From contig MU270057.1 of the NCBI GenBank assembly GCA_021432635.1, positions 248,001 to 312,000 on the forward strand: 64,000 nucleotides of DNA. The letters run 5' to 3'. The notes beneath the pieces are model-generated. The model was given only the letters and a program-made list of their open reading frames with translations, was not told the DNA's origin and ran no database searches. The position numbers and the translations under genes were made by a program. This document shows positions 34,318 to 45,749 of this stretch, piece after piece. This stretch comes from Thozetella sp. PMI_491 (Eukaryota > Ascomycota > Sordariomycetes > Chaetosphaeriales > Chaetosphaeriaceae). How positions within the stretch are numbered: position 1 is the first letter of the stretch; every line of letters begins with the position of its first letter.

Positions 34318-34997
34318 ATGACGACAGGATTTCCATCTCTGCTGCCAGCTTTCACAGCTCGGCTTAATCCTGCAGAAGGCCTCACCATAGGTAGAGACAG
34401 CCCTATTATTTATCCCACTTTTCTTTGCCCGGGGAAAGGCAAGCTGAGCTGAAGAGTAGGACAGACGTCTAATGCAGGAAACTTGACAATTTTTGTCAGT
34501 ATCTTGTACAACTGATGCAATTATTTGACACAAATCACTCATTTATTTCTAGCCCATTAGCTCCGGTACACTTACTAGTGAGCCCGGCTTTCCCGTACCA
34601 ATCGAGGCGGAGCTGCAATTCGGATCCGACTATGTCCGTGTTGAAGCATCCCAGACTCATGTACACATCAATGTCAAGGCCGTCTTCAGGTATGAACACT
34701 TGTGTCGTAAAATTTTCTCCAGTACTCATACGTGCCAGAAACAAGGATGGCAGGCTACTATCGTATGCCTACTCCGGCCTCGTTACCATGACGCCCGAGT
34801 TCGTGCCAATCCTCATGGGTGACCCGAATGCCAAGACCACATCCTATGGAAGCGCTTTTACCCATATCACATTCGAGACAGGAGCTGAGGAGCTCAAAGA
34901 GCTAGAACACGGGCTCTTCGTTGGGAGTGCGCATTTTGTAGTGAAAGAAGGTGGCGGATACTTGGTTGAGACTAAGATCAGCAAGGTTGTAGAATGA
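34318..34997 (+). CDS. DUF3237 family protein, first splice unresolved
   Basis: DUF3237 proteins are small beta-barrel proteins of unknown function, common near fungal and bacterial catabolic genes. From the ATG at 34318 the text FPSLLPAFTARLNP and LTIGRDSPIIYPTF matches the family N-terminus. Exon 2 (from about 34553 to 34689) reads SGTLTSEPGFPVPIEAELQF, and exon 3 (34739-34997) reads NKDGRLLSYAYSGLVTMTPE and TTSYGSAFTHITFETGAEEL, ending KISKVVE. Exons 2 and 3 join cleanly in frame. I could not find a phase-correct GT-AG junction between exons 1 and 2. A GC donor or a small defect is possible. The family call is firm and the 5' structure is not. Confidence 0.75.
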
Positions 34998-35595
34998 CCA
35001 GACATTTTCTGCTTCATACCAATAACGAAGCACCTAGCCTGTGTCGGGCTCAGTTCACCATCCTTCTAGTTGATGAAACAAAGGAATGCCTCTAATTCCC
35101 AAAAAGAGGCCGTTAGTTTTTCGCAGACCTGGAAATGCCGACCGGATGGTGACTGAGAAGGGGCTGGACCAATCGGAAGCCGTCGATATTTTAGCTCCGG
35201 GCTCCGGGGACACCGTACACGGAAGCTCGGCGCCGAGGCTCTGACCATACCGTGGACAAGTACCGGTACTTCAATCATCAAGCCGGCTTTTTGCGGGGTA
35301 ATTAGCGTGGTCCGGGGTGCCCCAAAGCGTACAGTGTCGATCGGTATAGAGGTAGTGGGCGGACGGGCGGATCATGTGTATCCAGCAGCCACGGCACTCC
35401 CTTCTCCGGGCACGCGCCCGATGCCGAACTTGACAACGCTTATAGGCGGGCTTCAGGAGAGGGAATTATAGATAGACGCGTGACCCTGGAGCGGTAAGCC
35501 AAGCTGCTCAAAATCATATCCCAAACAATCTTCCATATCTCTGCTTGGGCATTTCTCATTCACTACGAGCCCTAGATTCCGCAAATACCGTCAAT
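34998..35595. other. intergenic, promoter of AveC-like gene
   Basis: About 600 bases. It contains GC-rich CGG-repeat strings at 35195-35209 and 35221-35243, and no gene. Confidence 0.5.
35195..35209. promoter_or_regulatory. tandem CTCCGGG element upstream of AveC-like gene
   Basis: CTCCGGG occurs twice back to back (CTCCGGGCTCCGGGG), a CGG-type direct repeat of the kind bound by Zn2Cys6 factors. It lies about 390 bases upstream of the ATG at 35596. A related string with GCTCGGCGCCGAGGC follows at 35225. Confidence 0.4.
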
Positions 35596-36636
35596 ATGTC
35601 TCCTGTATACCACGATGAGCGACAGCCTTTGCTTGGCCAGCGGAAAGAATCGCTTGGTCTCCAGGGCCGGGATGGCACGGCCACGGCACTGGCAGCATTT
35701 GGTCTTGCCTTTACCATCATGTGGATACAGGCCCTGATCCGGTGGATTGCTTCGCCCACTGAGTTCCTGCCTGCACCCATCCTCGGGCCGGATGAGATAG
35801 AGACATGGCGGCTTGTCTGCCTGCGAATCTTCGAAACCCTGAGCGTGGCGGTCCTTCTCGCCCATATCTGGTTCTGTGTGCTGCTCCCTCTCTTCCCATA
35901 TCTGCGTCGCTTCCGGCGGACAGACGAGGTCGGCTACTTCTCCCTGGACGGTCGACACGTTGTGGGTGGGCTTGTGGCCCTCTGTGCCGATGGCTTTCTC
36001 AACTGTCAGCAGTACATCTTTATGTGGAATGCCCACAGCGTCAACCGTGGCGTGTGGGCCAAGTTCTTGCCGTTTCACAACCATGCGTCGTCAAGCCGTT
36101 ATGCCGAGAGCTTGCTCTGGGGCCCGCCGATGTACGTCTACTTTTGCGCTGGTTTCGGAATTCTGGGTTGCAAGATGGTGGAACCCATTCGACGGCGTTT
36201 CCCGTGGTTGACCAACGCCGGCATCTTTGGCATCATTTGGGCTTGCGAGTGTCTCTTCGATTTCGTGATTGAGAATCTCGCCATCCGTCTCACTCATGGA
36301 TATGGGTATGCAAAGACGTACGGGCCACTCACACTCTGGCCAGGCGAGGTGCATCAGTTTCCCATATACGAGTCTATCTTTGTTGGCACTCTTGGGACGC
36401 TGTTTACCGCCATGCGTCTCAAGGCCTACGACAATCCCGATGGTCTCTCCCCGGTAGAGAAAGGGTATGACACATGGCCGCAGGCGCTGCACAACACCGT
36501 ACGGACGTTCGCCGTCATAGGCTTCTCATCAGCCGCCGTCGTTCTATTCTACCATCTCCCGCTCAACTGGCTGGGTGTAATCGGCGACTCTCATGCAAAG
36601 TACCCAAGCTACATGGCACCGGGACCTGTAGAGTGA
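35596..36636 (+). CDS. AveC-like (spirocyclase-family) integral membrane protein
   Basis: This 346-residue single-exon polytopic membrane protein has about six or seven hydrophobic segments. The central text YIFMWNAHSVNRGVWAKFLP followed by AESLLWGPPMYVYF resembles the conserved core of the AveC family (F-x-x-N-x-H...N-x-G-x-W...AE-x-LL...P-Y). Bacterial AveC acts in spiroketal formation of avermectin, and fungal members are uncharacterised. I start at the ATG at 35596, because the frame upstream opens only with a TTG. It lies between the DUF3237 and FAH-family genes. Family assignment is from remembered sequence pattern, so a search is needed to settle it. Other membrane enzyme families are the alternative. 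Confidence 0.6.
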   Translation: MSPVYHDERQPLLGQRKESLGLQGRDGTATALAAFGLAFTIMWIQALIRWIASPTEFLPAPILGPDEIETWRLVCLRIFETLSVAVLLAHIWFCVLLPLFPYLRRFRRTDEVGYFSLDGRHVVGGLVALCADGFLNCQQYIFMWNAHSVNRGVWAKFLPFHNHASSSRYAESLLWGPPMYVYFCAGFGILGCKMVEPIRRRFPWLTNAGIFGIIWACECLFDFVIENLAIRLTHGYGYAKTYGPLTLWPGEVHQFPIYESIFVGTLGTLFTAMRLKAYDNPDGLSPVEKGYDTWPQALHNTVRTFAVIGFSSAAVVLFYHLPLNWLGVIGDSHAKYPSYMAPGPVE

Positions 36637-36732
36637 CACATGGCTGCCTGCGATGTGATACGAATGAACAGGATACATAGGTGCGTTTGGAAAGGCTTAA
36701 CGTCGGGACAGCACAAGAATATGGTTATTCTA

Positions 36733-37632
36733 TCACTCAAACACATATTTGTTCCTAATTTTCCCAATGCTTTCGATGCTGACCTCCACCACATCGCCAT
36801 TTTTGAGCCACTTTGGAGGATTGAATCCGATGGCAACCCCGGCAGGGGTGCCAGTGAATATTATGGTTCCGGCCTTTATGGTGGTGCCGCGGCTCATGTG
36901 AACGAGAAGGTCTGGCACAGTGAAAAGAAGATCGTCGATTTTGGCCTTTTGTCTCTCCTCCCCATTGACCATGGTCACCATCACTTTGTCTGTGATCCCT
37001 TTGTGTCCGCCAATGGATTCCGGTGCAACCAGAACGGGGCCGATCGGGGCGAACCCGTCCGCTGACTTGGCGTACCCAGCTTGACCACCGGATTGCTCGG
37101 GTCGTTGCCAATATCGTGCACTGACATCGTTTCCTACTGTATATCCTATGATGGCATCCAGCGCCTCGCCGGCCACCTTGGCGTTCTTGAGGTCCTGTCC
37201 CAGTACCACTATCAGCTCACCTTCGTAGTCCATCTCGTTCTGCATGTCCGGGTGTACGAGAATATCGTCAAAGGGGCCGTTGAGAGCCGAGGGTGGTTTG
37301 GTGAATATGAGCGGATATTTAGGTGTTTCGAGCCCTGTTTCGTGGATGTGTGTCTTGTAATTCAGCCCAATGCCGTACATGATAGGCACTGTCGGCAAGG
37401 GGCTAAGGACCTGTTCTTGTCAGGCTGTGATCTATACCACGAGAAAAAGCTCTTGGAGCCTTGCCTTTGCGATGGTTGCCTTTTCGTTGGTTGTCGTGAG
37501 ATCCCATAGGTTCGTGCCCGCATAAATCGACACCTCTTCTCCGACCAAGTCGTCCCCAGAAGGTGCTTCTCCGAAGAAGACGGTACCGGCTTGATCCTCG
37601 AACCTCACTAGCCGTCGAAAAACTGGCTTCAT
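36733..37632 (-). CDS. fumarylacetoacetate hydrolase (FAH) family protein
   Basis: Two exons (37465-37632 and 36733-37410) give 281 residues. The family covers fumarylpyruvate/fumarylacetoacetate hydrolases, oxaloacetate decarboxylase, and the hydratase, isomerase and decarboxylase enzymes of meta-cleavage pathways (MhpD, HpaG, HsaE types). Visible are GIGLNYKTHI (catalytic-site start), FTKPPSALNGPFDDI, the metal-ligand stretch DYEGELIVVLG, GYTVGNDVSARYWQ, and FTGTPAGVAIGF. The 54-nt intron 37411-37464 starts with GCAAGG and ends with CAG, a GC-AG intron. Without it the frame hits a stop, with it KATIAK joins VLSPLPT exactly as expected for the family. A CGG-type repeat sits about 155 bases upstream. 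In this context it most likely works on a ring-cleavage product. Confidence 0.9.
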
Positions 37633-38296
37633 GTTGCTATGATAGGGACGAAGGTCACTAGAATATTCTGGCTCGAAGGCTATAAAACGTCTCTAGAACG
37701 AACCTTGACGTAGGTAAAGTCTGCGATTTGGGCGATTCTTAGAGCACCGGGAAACAGCTGTACTTAAGGAAACCGGCTAAGCTTTGCTCCGAGCCCGGAC
37801 GCAGCAACGAGGTATTATGTTCCGCCGGGAGCAGAGACAGTCTCCACGGGGCGCTTGCCCACGCCATAAGCCAAACTACGAGGCCTGTATAAATTTAGTA
37901 GCGGAGTATTTCGCAGGCTTTCATATTCACGGTATCATTGTTTGTGCTTGTATCAACCGCAACCATGTAATAACCTCGGCTACAGTTACGCCATGTTGTA
38001 ATCCAACTAGCTCGCCGCCGGCAACGCGGGTTCGATTTCACAGCCTCTTGAGGTATCTGTACCTGCCAACATACCAGGTTCCCCGCACCCCAGACCACCC
38101 CAGAGTTTCAGCAGCTCGGCCACCGAGGGCCCCCGCATTTTTTTAGTGCCGCAGCTATCAAAATACCTTTAACTTAATGAGTTACTCGTCTTGTCTTCCT
38201 TCTGGCGCACTTATACTTTGGTCGCTATCAGGTCGAATATGTGAACTCAGAGACCGCCGGTACCAATCTGCAATCCACCTCCGCGGCTCCTTAAGT
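37633..38296. other. divergent promoter region, FAH-family gene and Zn2Cys6 regulator
   Basis: About 660 bases with no supported gene. It contains the CGG-type site at 37786-37800. Confidence 0.5.
37786..37800. promoter_or_regulatory. CGG direct-repeat site (CTCCGAGCCCGG) upstream of FAH-family gene
   Basis: On the minus strand the site reads CCGGGCTCGGA, that is CGG-N3-CGG, about 155 bases upstream of the ATG at 37632. The same 11-mer occurs at 45269 upstream of P450 A. Confidence 0.45.
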
Positions 38297-40953
38297 ATGC
38301 CCGGGCCAAGACAGTCGTCAAAATGCCCTACCGCTTGCTATTACTGCAGACTAAAAAAGGCAAAATGCATGTCGGTTACGCCAACAAAAAGCCGGGGCTC
38401 ATCTGACTTTCGCAGGCAACGGAGCTAGACCATGTAGCAATTGCGTCGTATGTCGCCCTGCCCGAAGCACTGCCTATCTGACCATTCTAGGACCATGACG
38501 AGACCTGCACCTTCCCCGAGGTCCAACGCCGTGCCCGGACTAAACGGAAGGAGAGGGATCGAGAGATCGAGGATCGGCTGGCTCGCATGGAGATGCTCCT
38601 CCGCGAGGCCACACGCCCCGGCCTACCAACACCTGAGGTGTTCACTGGCCAAGAGTGGCAGACGAACTCGTCAAAACTATCATCGATACCCGTTGCTCAA
38701 GCCGTGCTCCTCCAAGAACCATGCATAGTTGCTCGAGGGACAGAGTCGACACCCGGCGAGAATATGTCGGCAGCGCCGGGGGAGGTCGTCAGCCCGGCGC
38801 ACGAGGACCTTGGCCTTGTGCAAGGTCTTGTGCAGTCAACGCCCAGCAATGTGCTTCCAATGGAAATTGATAATATGGCTAGCATAGAAGGACTTGCATA
38901 CAGTACGCTGCCGCCAGTGTCCCCTCCGAGCACCGCGCCTGGGGAAGGAACCAGCACGTCCGATCCCGAGCAAGACAGCAGCAGGAGTCAACTTGGTGAG
39001 CTCGAATCCACAAGATCCGAATCACGCTAACAGCCTCAGGGTCCAATTCCTGTCTTTCCATATGCTCGCCCTCTGCTGTAGAATGGGTATCTAAGCAGAT
39101 CGGCAAGCGGGATTTTGTCGCTAGTGCGCACCGCCTCTCGTCAAGTGTCATGGGTGCAGAGCCCTTGGACCGTAGACTACAGCAAAAGCAAACTCCCGAG
39201 CCTGACATGGAAACCGCGCTGCGATGGACAAATGGTGAGGGTCAATAACACCCCTTAGGTGGGCTGCATGTTGACTCAAGCCAAAGCATACTTTGGCAAT
39301 AGTCTTGACGCCATCTTTGCCGTCCTTGACCGACACGAGTTCGAGGCCCGCCTTCGCGCGGATTTTGAGAGCAACACCTCTAACACCGGCAACAAATCAT
39401 GGTACGCGCTGCGTAATATCGTCTATGCGTCGGGTTGCCGCATTGTTCTCTCCGAGGAAGCCACCCCGGCTGCATTTGCCGCGTCGCGGACGCAATCGTG
39501 GAGATACTACGAGAACGCGCTTTCGGTGCACACCGAGCTCCTCTACTCTCATGTGGACCTAGACTCGATCCGAGCCTTGCTAATCATGGTTCGTGAGCCA
39601 GTCCAATGCCTCTTCTGCGCTAACGGTCTCAGGCATTCTACGCAGAGGCTCTAGGAACACCAGGGCTTGAATACATGCATTTGTCGAGCGCCGTCCGCCT
39701 GGCCCAGTCTAAGAGCTTGAACCTACAAACACCGGGGAATTCTCACACCAGACCAGACGAGGTAGCCTCGAGACATTGGATTTGGTGGATTTTGTATTCA
39801 TATGACAAACACCTCGCTTATCGATCTGGTTGCCCGTCGGTGAGTAGCATGCCCCGCTTTTGCAAACCTGAAGCTCATGTAATCCCGTTCAGGCCATTGA
39901 CGACGACTACATCAGCGCTCCGATACCAACACACATTCGGGGGAGCAACGATACCCAGGTCGACTTTGCCCTACAGACCATTGCCCACGCGCGCATCGCA
40001 TCCACGATCGCCAAAGATCTCACTTCGGCGCAGTCTCTGCGCAGCACGACACCCGAGGATATGATGCGGCGAGTTCAGGCGTTGGACGGTCGCCTACGAG
40101 AGTGGCGCGAGTCTCTCAACCCGGCGTATCGTGTTGGGCCACCATTTAAGAGCATGGCAGCAGCGCTGCCGCCGGGCACGCACCACTTTCACGCACTATT
40201 CATGCATTTCTCGTACAACGCCAGCTTGATCGCCACGCACACTGTATTCTGCTACCCATGGAATCGACACGACATACAGTCCAGCGAGAACCCAGAGATA
40301 CATGGGCAGATACTGGCCAGCACCGAGACGGTGGCGGAGGCATCCCGCCAGATAATCCTTGGCGTGCAGAGGCTCGAGATCACAGCTGCACTGCCCGTCT
40401 GGTATGCGTTCCAACAAGCAATCGCAAATCGTCAACATGCTGACAGTCCAGGTTAACTTTCTACTACCCGCTTGTAGGACTTGTGAATCTCTTTATCTAC
40501 GTCCTCAAGAATCCGCTCGCAGCGTCAGCAATGTCCGATCTCTCTCTCATGGATATAGTGGTAGGCCACTTCGGCTACCTCGAGTTCGTATCTTCGTCTG
40601 AGCTTGTCTTCTCTTTCCCTCGTGAGGTGACGTCGTATGCACGAGGGTTAGTACAGAGAGCGAAGGAGGCGCCCAGGACGAGCCCATCAAGTGGCGGCGG
40701 CCTCCTGGCCATCCCCGGCGCTGGCATCGCCGACACTCAGCCAGATTGGGCACAGATGCCGTTTCCAGCAGAGGTAGGGGCCCAGGAGAGAGAATTGTTG
40801 AACAAATTGCTCATTAAATGCTAGGTCCCCTCGATTGAGAATGCTTTCCTCGGCCTTGAGGATTGGCGAAGCTTTCTTCCGCCCCTCCCGCAACTATTGC
40901 TGGGGGACAACACGGGAGCGAGCAATTTTGATTTTATCTCGGACGACTTGTAA
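38297..40953 (+). CDS. Zn2Cys6 transcription factor with fungal_trans domain
   Basis: Nine exons join in frame into 743 residues: 38297-38366, 38416-38444, 38491-38995, 39082-39234, 39281-39588, 39633-39839, 39893-40401, 40452-40773 and 40825-40953. The zinc cluster is spread over three exons: ACYYCRLKKAKC, then NGARPCSNC, then DHDETC, followed by the basic linker RRARTKRKERDREIEDRLAR. The first intron works only as GC-AG (donor GCATGT at 38367). A GT donor four bases later breaks the frame. The fungal-specific domain reads AYFGNSLDAIFAVLDRHEFE and HWIWWILYSYDKHLAYRSG. The last exon (VPSIENAFLGLEDW) is easily missed, because the preceding exon would otherwise stop at 40824. It sits centrally in the metabolic cluster and is the best candidate for its regulator. 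Confidence 0.85.
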
Positions 40954-41279
40954 TGACGTGATGCGTGTCGAAATCTTGTAGAATATTTTATGTTACCTAG
41001 CATCGCCGGATTCTAATAACGGGTCGTTGATCATTCAAGTCCGGATAGCGCGGATTGAGGTCTAGTTCTGCAAACCCAGTCCCGTTGCCGGGATAGATGT
41101 GTCCGGGACCCGGAAAAGGTCGGCCCGGAACCGCACGTACCCAACCGGGCATAAGGGGTCTAAACACTGTAAAATGAGTGGTGTAGTGTACATACTATAG
41201 TCTGATTTGGCTGCACTTCAGCGGGATTAGCTATACAGCTAGTTTCTACACATCGTCACAGTTCTCACGGCTAAGCAAA
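40954..41279. other. promoter of salicylate-hydroxylase-type flavoprotein gene
   Basis: About 325 bases with a GC-rich core at 41070-41150 holding several CCGGG and CGG strings, including the 13-mer listed separately. Confidence 0.5.
41103..41115. promoter_or_regulatory. CCGGGACCCGGAA element, copy 1
   Basis: CGG-N4-CGG direct repeat about 165 bases upstream of the flavoprotein ATG at 41280. The identical 13-mer occurs at 45294-45306 in the promoter region of P450 A and the SDR. Confidence 0.5.
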
Positions 41280-42769
41280 ATGGCGAGCACTTCAGTACCT
41301 AGTCCTACTAGTGTGATCATCATTGGCGCTGGGTTTGGTGGTCTCTCGGCCGGCATTGAGCTGGCGCGTAGGGGGGCCAAGGTGCAAATCTTCGAGGCGG
41401 TGCCAGATATGTCTCGACAAGGTGCGTGGCAAGTTGGAGTAGACACAGTCCTAACAGCTGACTGGCTTAGGCGATGTGATACAAATTGGAGCCAACGCAA
41501 CGCGTTTGATGGAACCTTGGGGCAGAGTCCTGCCGGAGATTACCAAGCTGTCTGCACTACCAAGCATCATGTCGATCCAGGATAAGAATGGCAAGCTGCT
41601 CTTGGATCAGACGTTGCACACCGAGTATGAGGGCTATCCGAATGCATATGGCAACCGTGGCAAAATACAAAGTCTGCTCTATCAGCATGCCTTCTCTTTG
41701 GGGGTAAAGGTCAATTTTGGTATGCCCGTAACGAGCATTTTTGAGACTTCTTCTACGGCTGGGATCCAGATCCAAGGCCCAGAGGGCGAAAAGTACGAGG
41801 CACACTGCGTCATCGCGGCCGACGGGGTCCGCAGCCTTTCTCGCTCATACGTCACCGGCATTAGCGAAAAGCCCAAGAAGAGCGGCTTCGCTGTATACCG
41901 ATCTTGGTTTCCACTCTCTGCGCTGGCTGAAGATCCCCTCACCGCGCCGATCGCTCGCGCCGAGACGCCGCTGTTCAAGATCTGGATTGCTGAGGACACA
42001 CACGCCATATTGACTACTAACTGGTCCATGAAGGCTGCGACGTGCTTTGTAACACACAAAGACACCTCAGATATCCGGGAGGACTGGAACCTTCCCGGGA
42101 ACGTAGCGGACATGCAGGCCTGCGTCGACGGCTGGGATCCGACCCTCCGGGGCATCATCAGCCACATCCCGGCCGACTGCCTCATTGACTACAAGCTACT
42201 TTGGAGAGACCCGGTACGTAAATGGGTGTCTGATCAAGGTCGCGTCTGCCTCTTGGGCGACGCGGCACACCCGCACCTTGCGACATCCGGCACGGGTGCA
42301 GCACAGGCTATCGAGGGCGCCGCCACCATTGGTGCGTTAATGGAGGCATCTGGCATGAAACACGAAGAAATTCCACTTGTGTTCAGAGCTTATGAAAAAT
42401 TGAGGTATGCTCCTCTGATTCCATAATCTTCGCGTTGGTCTCATGGGTCCTAGATACGAGCGAACGAGTCTGACCCAGCGCATGGGGTGGGAAACCCGCC
42501 ATGTCTGGCACCAGACCGACTGGGACGCCGTGGCGACCAATCCAGATGTTCTGAAGCTTCCACAGCCAGCATGGCTCCTTGGCCACGACGCTGGCGAGTA
42601 TGCCAAGCAGCGGTACGACGAGGTTGTAAACGCGATCAAAAATGATGCCCCATTCAAGTCCACCAATGTCCCTGAAGGTCACGTACATGACGATTGGACA
42701 ATTGAGACGATGCTGGCCTACGAGGGGTTGAAAGTTGAGAAGGACTTTTACAAGAGTCGCGGGGAGTGA
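41280..42769 (+). CDS. FAD-dependent monooxygenase, salicylate hydroxylase type
   Basis: Three exons (41280-41421, 41471-42404, 42454-42769) join in frame into 463 residues. This is a class A flavoprotein monooxygenase, which hydroxylates aromatic rings using NAD(P)H and O2. Salicylate-hydroxylase types often do so with loss of the carboxyl group to give a catechol. The FAD motif IIIGAGFGGLSAGIELARRG is at the N-terminus. The DG motif region reads VIAADGVRS, and the GD motif reads CLLGDAAHPHLATSGTGAAQ. The N-terminus lacks a signal or membrane anchor, so it is cytosolic. It is flanked by the central regulator and P450 A and has CGG repeats in its promoter. The exact substrate cannot be inferred; 3-hydroxybenzoate 6-hydroxylase or biosynthetic FMOs are alternatives. 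Confidence 0.9.
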
Positions 42770-43035
42770 ATAACTCTCATGAGGTCATCTAGCTAGGATC
42801 AACGTACCTGAATGGATGTGACATTGCTATGCGTCTAAACTACTGCGTCGAAATTATGAATATGAAGCCAGATTTATACGTGGCATCAAAATACATATCA
42901 GATACCTAACAAAAAAAATTGGTGACTGGCAATATAGTATGTACGCCACAAGATTGATGCACGGAACAGGTAAAGGGGAGGCTAAACTCGACCTGTTCCA
43001 AGTTGCAATACAGCTTGCCCAGAAACCCCGCTAAA

Positions 43036-45115
43036 TCATGTCTTCAAATTCCCTGTCGCATTTGCAAAGACACGCTCCACAAACTCATCCTTGAAGTTGC
43101 CATCACAATCTAGGTCTTTCTCCGCATTCTTCCATGTATCTGTCATGACCTGAGCCTTTTCGGAGTCTCGGGGTGTGATGACGCATCTGTCTAGTAAGTC
43201 TAGGTCCCTTCTGGGGTTTAAACTAGCACTTACTCGAAGTCTTCCGGCCGGACGATCAAGCCCGGCGTCATGCCCTCTGGGTTGATTGGGGTGTGGTTTC
43301 CGTGCTCATCCACGGCTCGCTTAATGTCGAAGCCCCAGAGAATTCGCGATATGGCAATGAAAAGATTCCGCTCAGCGACGTGGAAGCCGGGGCATACCCT
43401 ACGGCCTGCGCCGAAGGTAAAATGCAGACGCCGCGGCGAGTCCTGACTGATAGCATTATTTTCGACGACGGTTGTTGTAGCGTCTTGCCTCAGAGGGTTG
43501 AAGTCGCGCGGATTGTCCCACCGGTCGTGATTCAGTGTCCAAACATTCATCATGACGATGGAGCCTGCCGGAATCTTCATGCCCTCGTATTCGTCGTCAA
43601 TATTCGCAGAGTGCGGTACCGCTGCACTCAGTGTGCTAGGAGCCCACCTGAGCGTCTCTTCGACAACCCCTCGGACATAAGGTAGAGAGACCCGATCTTC
43701 CCATGTGGGAAGCCTCTCACGGCTGATGACTGAGTCTATCTCAGCTTGCGCCTGGGCTTGCACCTCGGGAAACAACACCATGGCTTTGACGAAGCCAATG
43801 ATGGTGTTGGCGGAAGTGTCCCTGTCATCGATCAGTCGACGAGCTGATTTCTTTGAGTGATACCTACATCGCTGCGCCAAAACCGTGTGCGGCATTGTTA
43901 GCAATCTGCACATCATTCAGTTGATCTTCATCCTTATCCATCAGCATGTCTCGTATAAAACCTAGTGACTGTCAGTTGGAGGAGTCGCATAGTGAACTTA
44001 TGTCTCATACTCGGGTGCAGCCTGCCGGCTGATATCATGTCCTTAGCTCGGCCTAAAAGCTCATAAAACACTCGATTCTCCAGGATCTTCAGATCGTGCA
44101 GTTTCTTCTTGCCCGGAGTGGCCCAATTTGGCAACGCGGTATACAAAGGGCGCAGAAACTTGTAGAAGTCGACGAGTTGGAAGTTAATAGCTTCCGATGT
44201 CACGTCCATCCACTGCTCAGATCAATAGTTATTCGATGAATGATACTCATAGACGAACCTCTAGTAGATCTCTGACGTATCCTGCGTTTGTCGTTGGCGT
44301 GCGCCAGCCATATAGAACGCCGGTTGAGATGCTGGCGGTGTATCTTTGGATGTGCTGGACCCAGCTAGTAGGATTCGTCGCCAAGTCGTTTAGAAGCTGT
44401 AGACTATCAAAATGCTTCATGGAACCGATCAGCCCTTACTCTGTACTCTGGTAATTTACCTACCTGATATGGCAAATAAGTGTTCGCCGAGGTAACGTTC
44501 TGCCTTATGGTTAGCCTCCAACCTTCACCATTGAATGAAGTTAGTCCATACTAAACGGACGTGGTACATCTTGCGTTGTCGGCGCCAAATTTCATCGTTG
44601 CTATCTTTGCTTAGCGCTGCTTTCAATTGGTCGTTGGAGACTCACTCCCGCAAGGCGATGTTGAGGTTATCACCAAAGTGCCGTGCATAGAGATCGGGGC
44701 GGCAGGAGTATATATGACTCCTCTTCTCAATCAAATCTTTGACTACTGTGGGATCGTTAATGAGGAAGAGAGTCTGACCGCCAAGCTTCATGGAGACGAT
44801 TTTTCCATCTACAAAGTCAGTAATGCGAAAAGAAAAATAGACTCTATGTACGCTTACATTGCTGAGCAATCTTCTGAAATTCCAGATGAAAGTTCTTGGT
44901 AGGAAATTGATGTAGATTTCCGATCAGGGGAAGCGTCGGTGGCCCTTAGTCCGGTCAAAAATGTTCTAGTTTGGACGATAAAACATACCTGGAGGGAATC
45001 CCTTGGGTCTCATTCCATATGACAGGACCGGCCGAGCAATGAAAATGGCCGCTAGAAGGAGGGCCACCCAGTACACGGCGGAAGAGTTCATCAGGGTAAA
45101 AATGGTGGCCAACAT
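43036..45115 (-). CDS. cytochrome P450 A (microsomal)
   Basis: Ten exons give 555 residues: 44989-45115, 44858-44944, 44646-44808, 44552-44609, 44447-44499, 44259-44403, 44011-44212, 43868-43961, 43234-43821 and 43036-43186, all phase-consistent. The N-terminus has a membrane anchor (AVYWVALLLAAIFIARPVL) and the proline hinge PKGFPPGPPTLPLIGN. The oxygen-binding helix reads AANNAAHGFGAAMDTSANT, the ExxR motif EETLR, and the heme loop FTFGAGRRVCPGFH. It resembles the fungal group annotated as O-methylsterigmatocystin oxidoreductase-like. Exon 5 adds a short VGKLP stretch before the next junction that I cannot confirm. It likely performs a hydroxylation or O-demethylation in the pathway. Two CGG repeats lie 155-190 bases upstream. 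Confidence 0.85.
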
Positions 45116-45749
45116 GATGCGTTAGGTCTCGAATTGGTGTGTACTTTTCCAACTACAGATTTGGAAATTTGAGACAGAGAGCCCAACCCGATTATTTTTT
45201 GAAGCGGTCTTTCTTGGAGCGCTCGAGTGCCGGTGCTCTGACTATTTTCTTCTACTCCTCGGCCATGACCGGGCTCGGAATACTGGAGACATACCGGGAC
45301 CCGGAAGTGCTATTTTCAGTGCGGTAGCCCGCCTTGAACTGCACGTGCCCCGCGTAGAAAGTCTTCCTAGCTCCGAGAGCCCGGCATATGTTCAACCCCA
45401 TTCACAATGGCCGAGTGCGTTAAGATTTCTCAGACTGACAGGTTTCGTTCTAACATGAGGTATCGTTAATGAAAAGAAGCCGCGATTTAAATAGGCTGCT
45501 AACTTAAAATACCAAGTTCTATGCTCGTCGCTAGCTCCTTGCTGAAAGAGTAAGAACATCGAAGGTATCTCTTTAGCCTAGGGTTAGTACTCTTACAAGA
45601 GCTGAATACGATATACTACGGCCTCATCGTCTCTGCAACAAAACCCGGTATCAAGGGTATAATAGTCTTGTTATTTATCTGACATACCCGCTCTCATACT
45701 TCTCCAGATTGTATCAGCCAGCATCACGCGTCTGTCACTCTTCTCCAGC
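45116..45749. other. divergent promoter region, P450 A and SDR
   Basis: About 630 bases, no gene. The part nearest P450 A has three CGG-type repeats (45269-45280, 45294-45306, 45370-45384). The rest is A+T-rich. Confidence 0.5.
45269..45306. promoter_or_regulatory. paired CGG direct repeats, including CCGGGACCCGGAA copy 2
   Basis: CCGGGCTCGGAA at 45269-45280 is followed by CCGGGACCCGGAA at 45294-45306, both CGG direct repeats with 3- and 4-nt spacers, about 155-190 bases upstream of the P450 A ATG. A third, CTCCGAGAGCCCGG, lies at 45371-45384. Confidence 0.5.
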
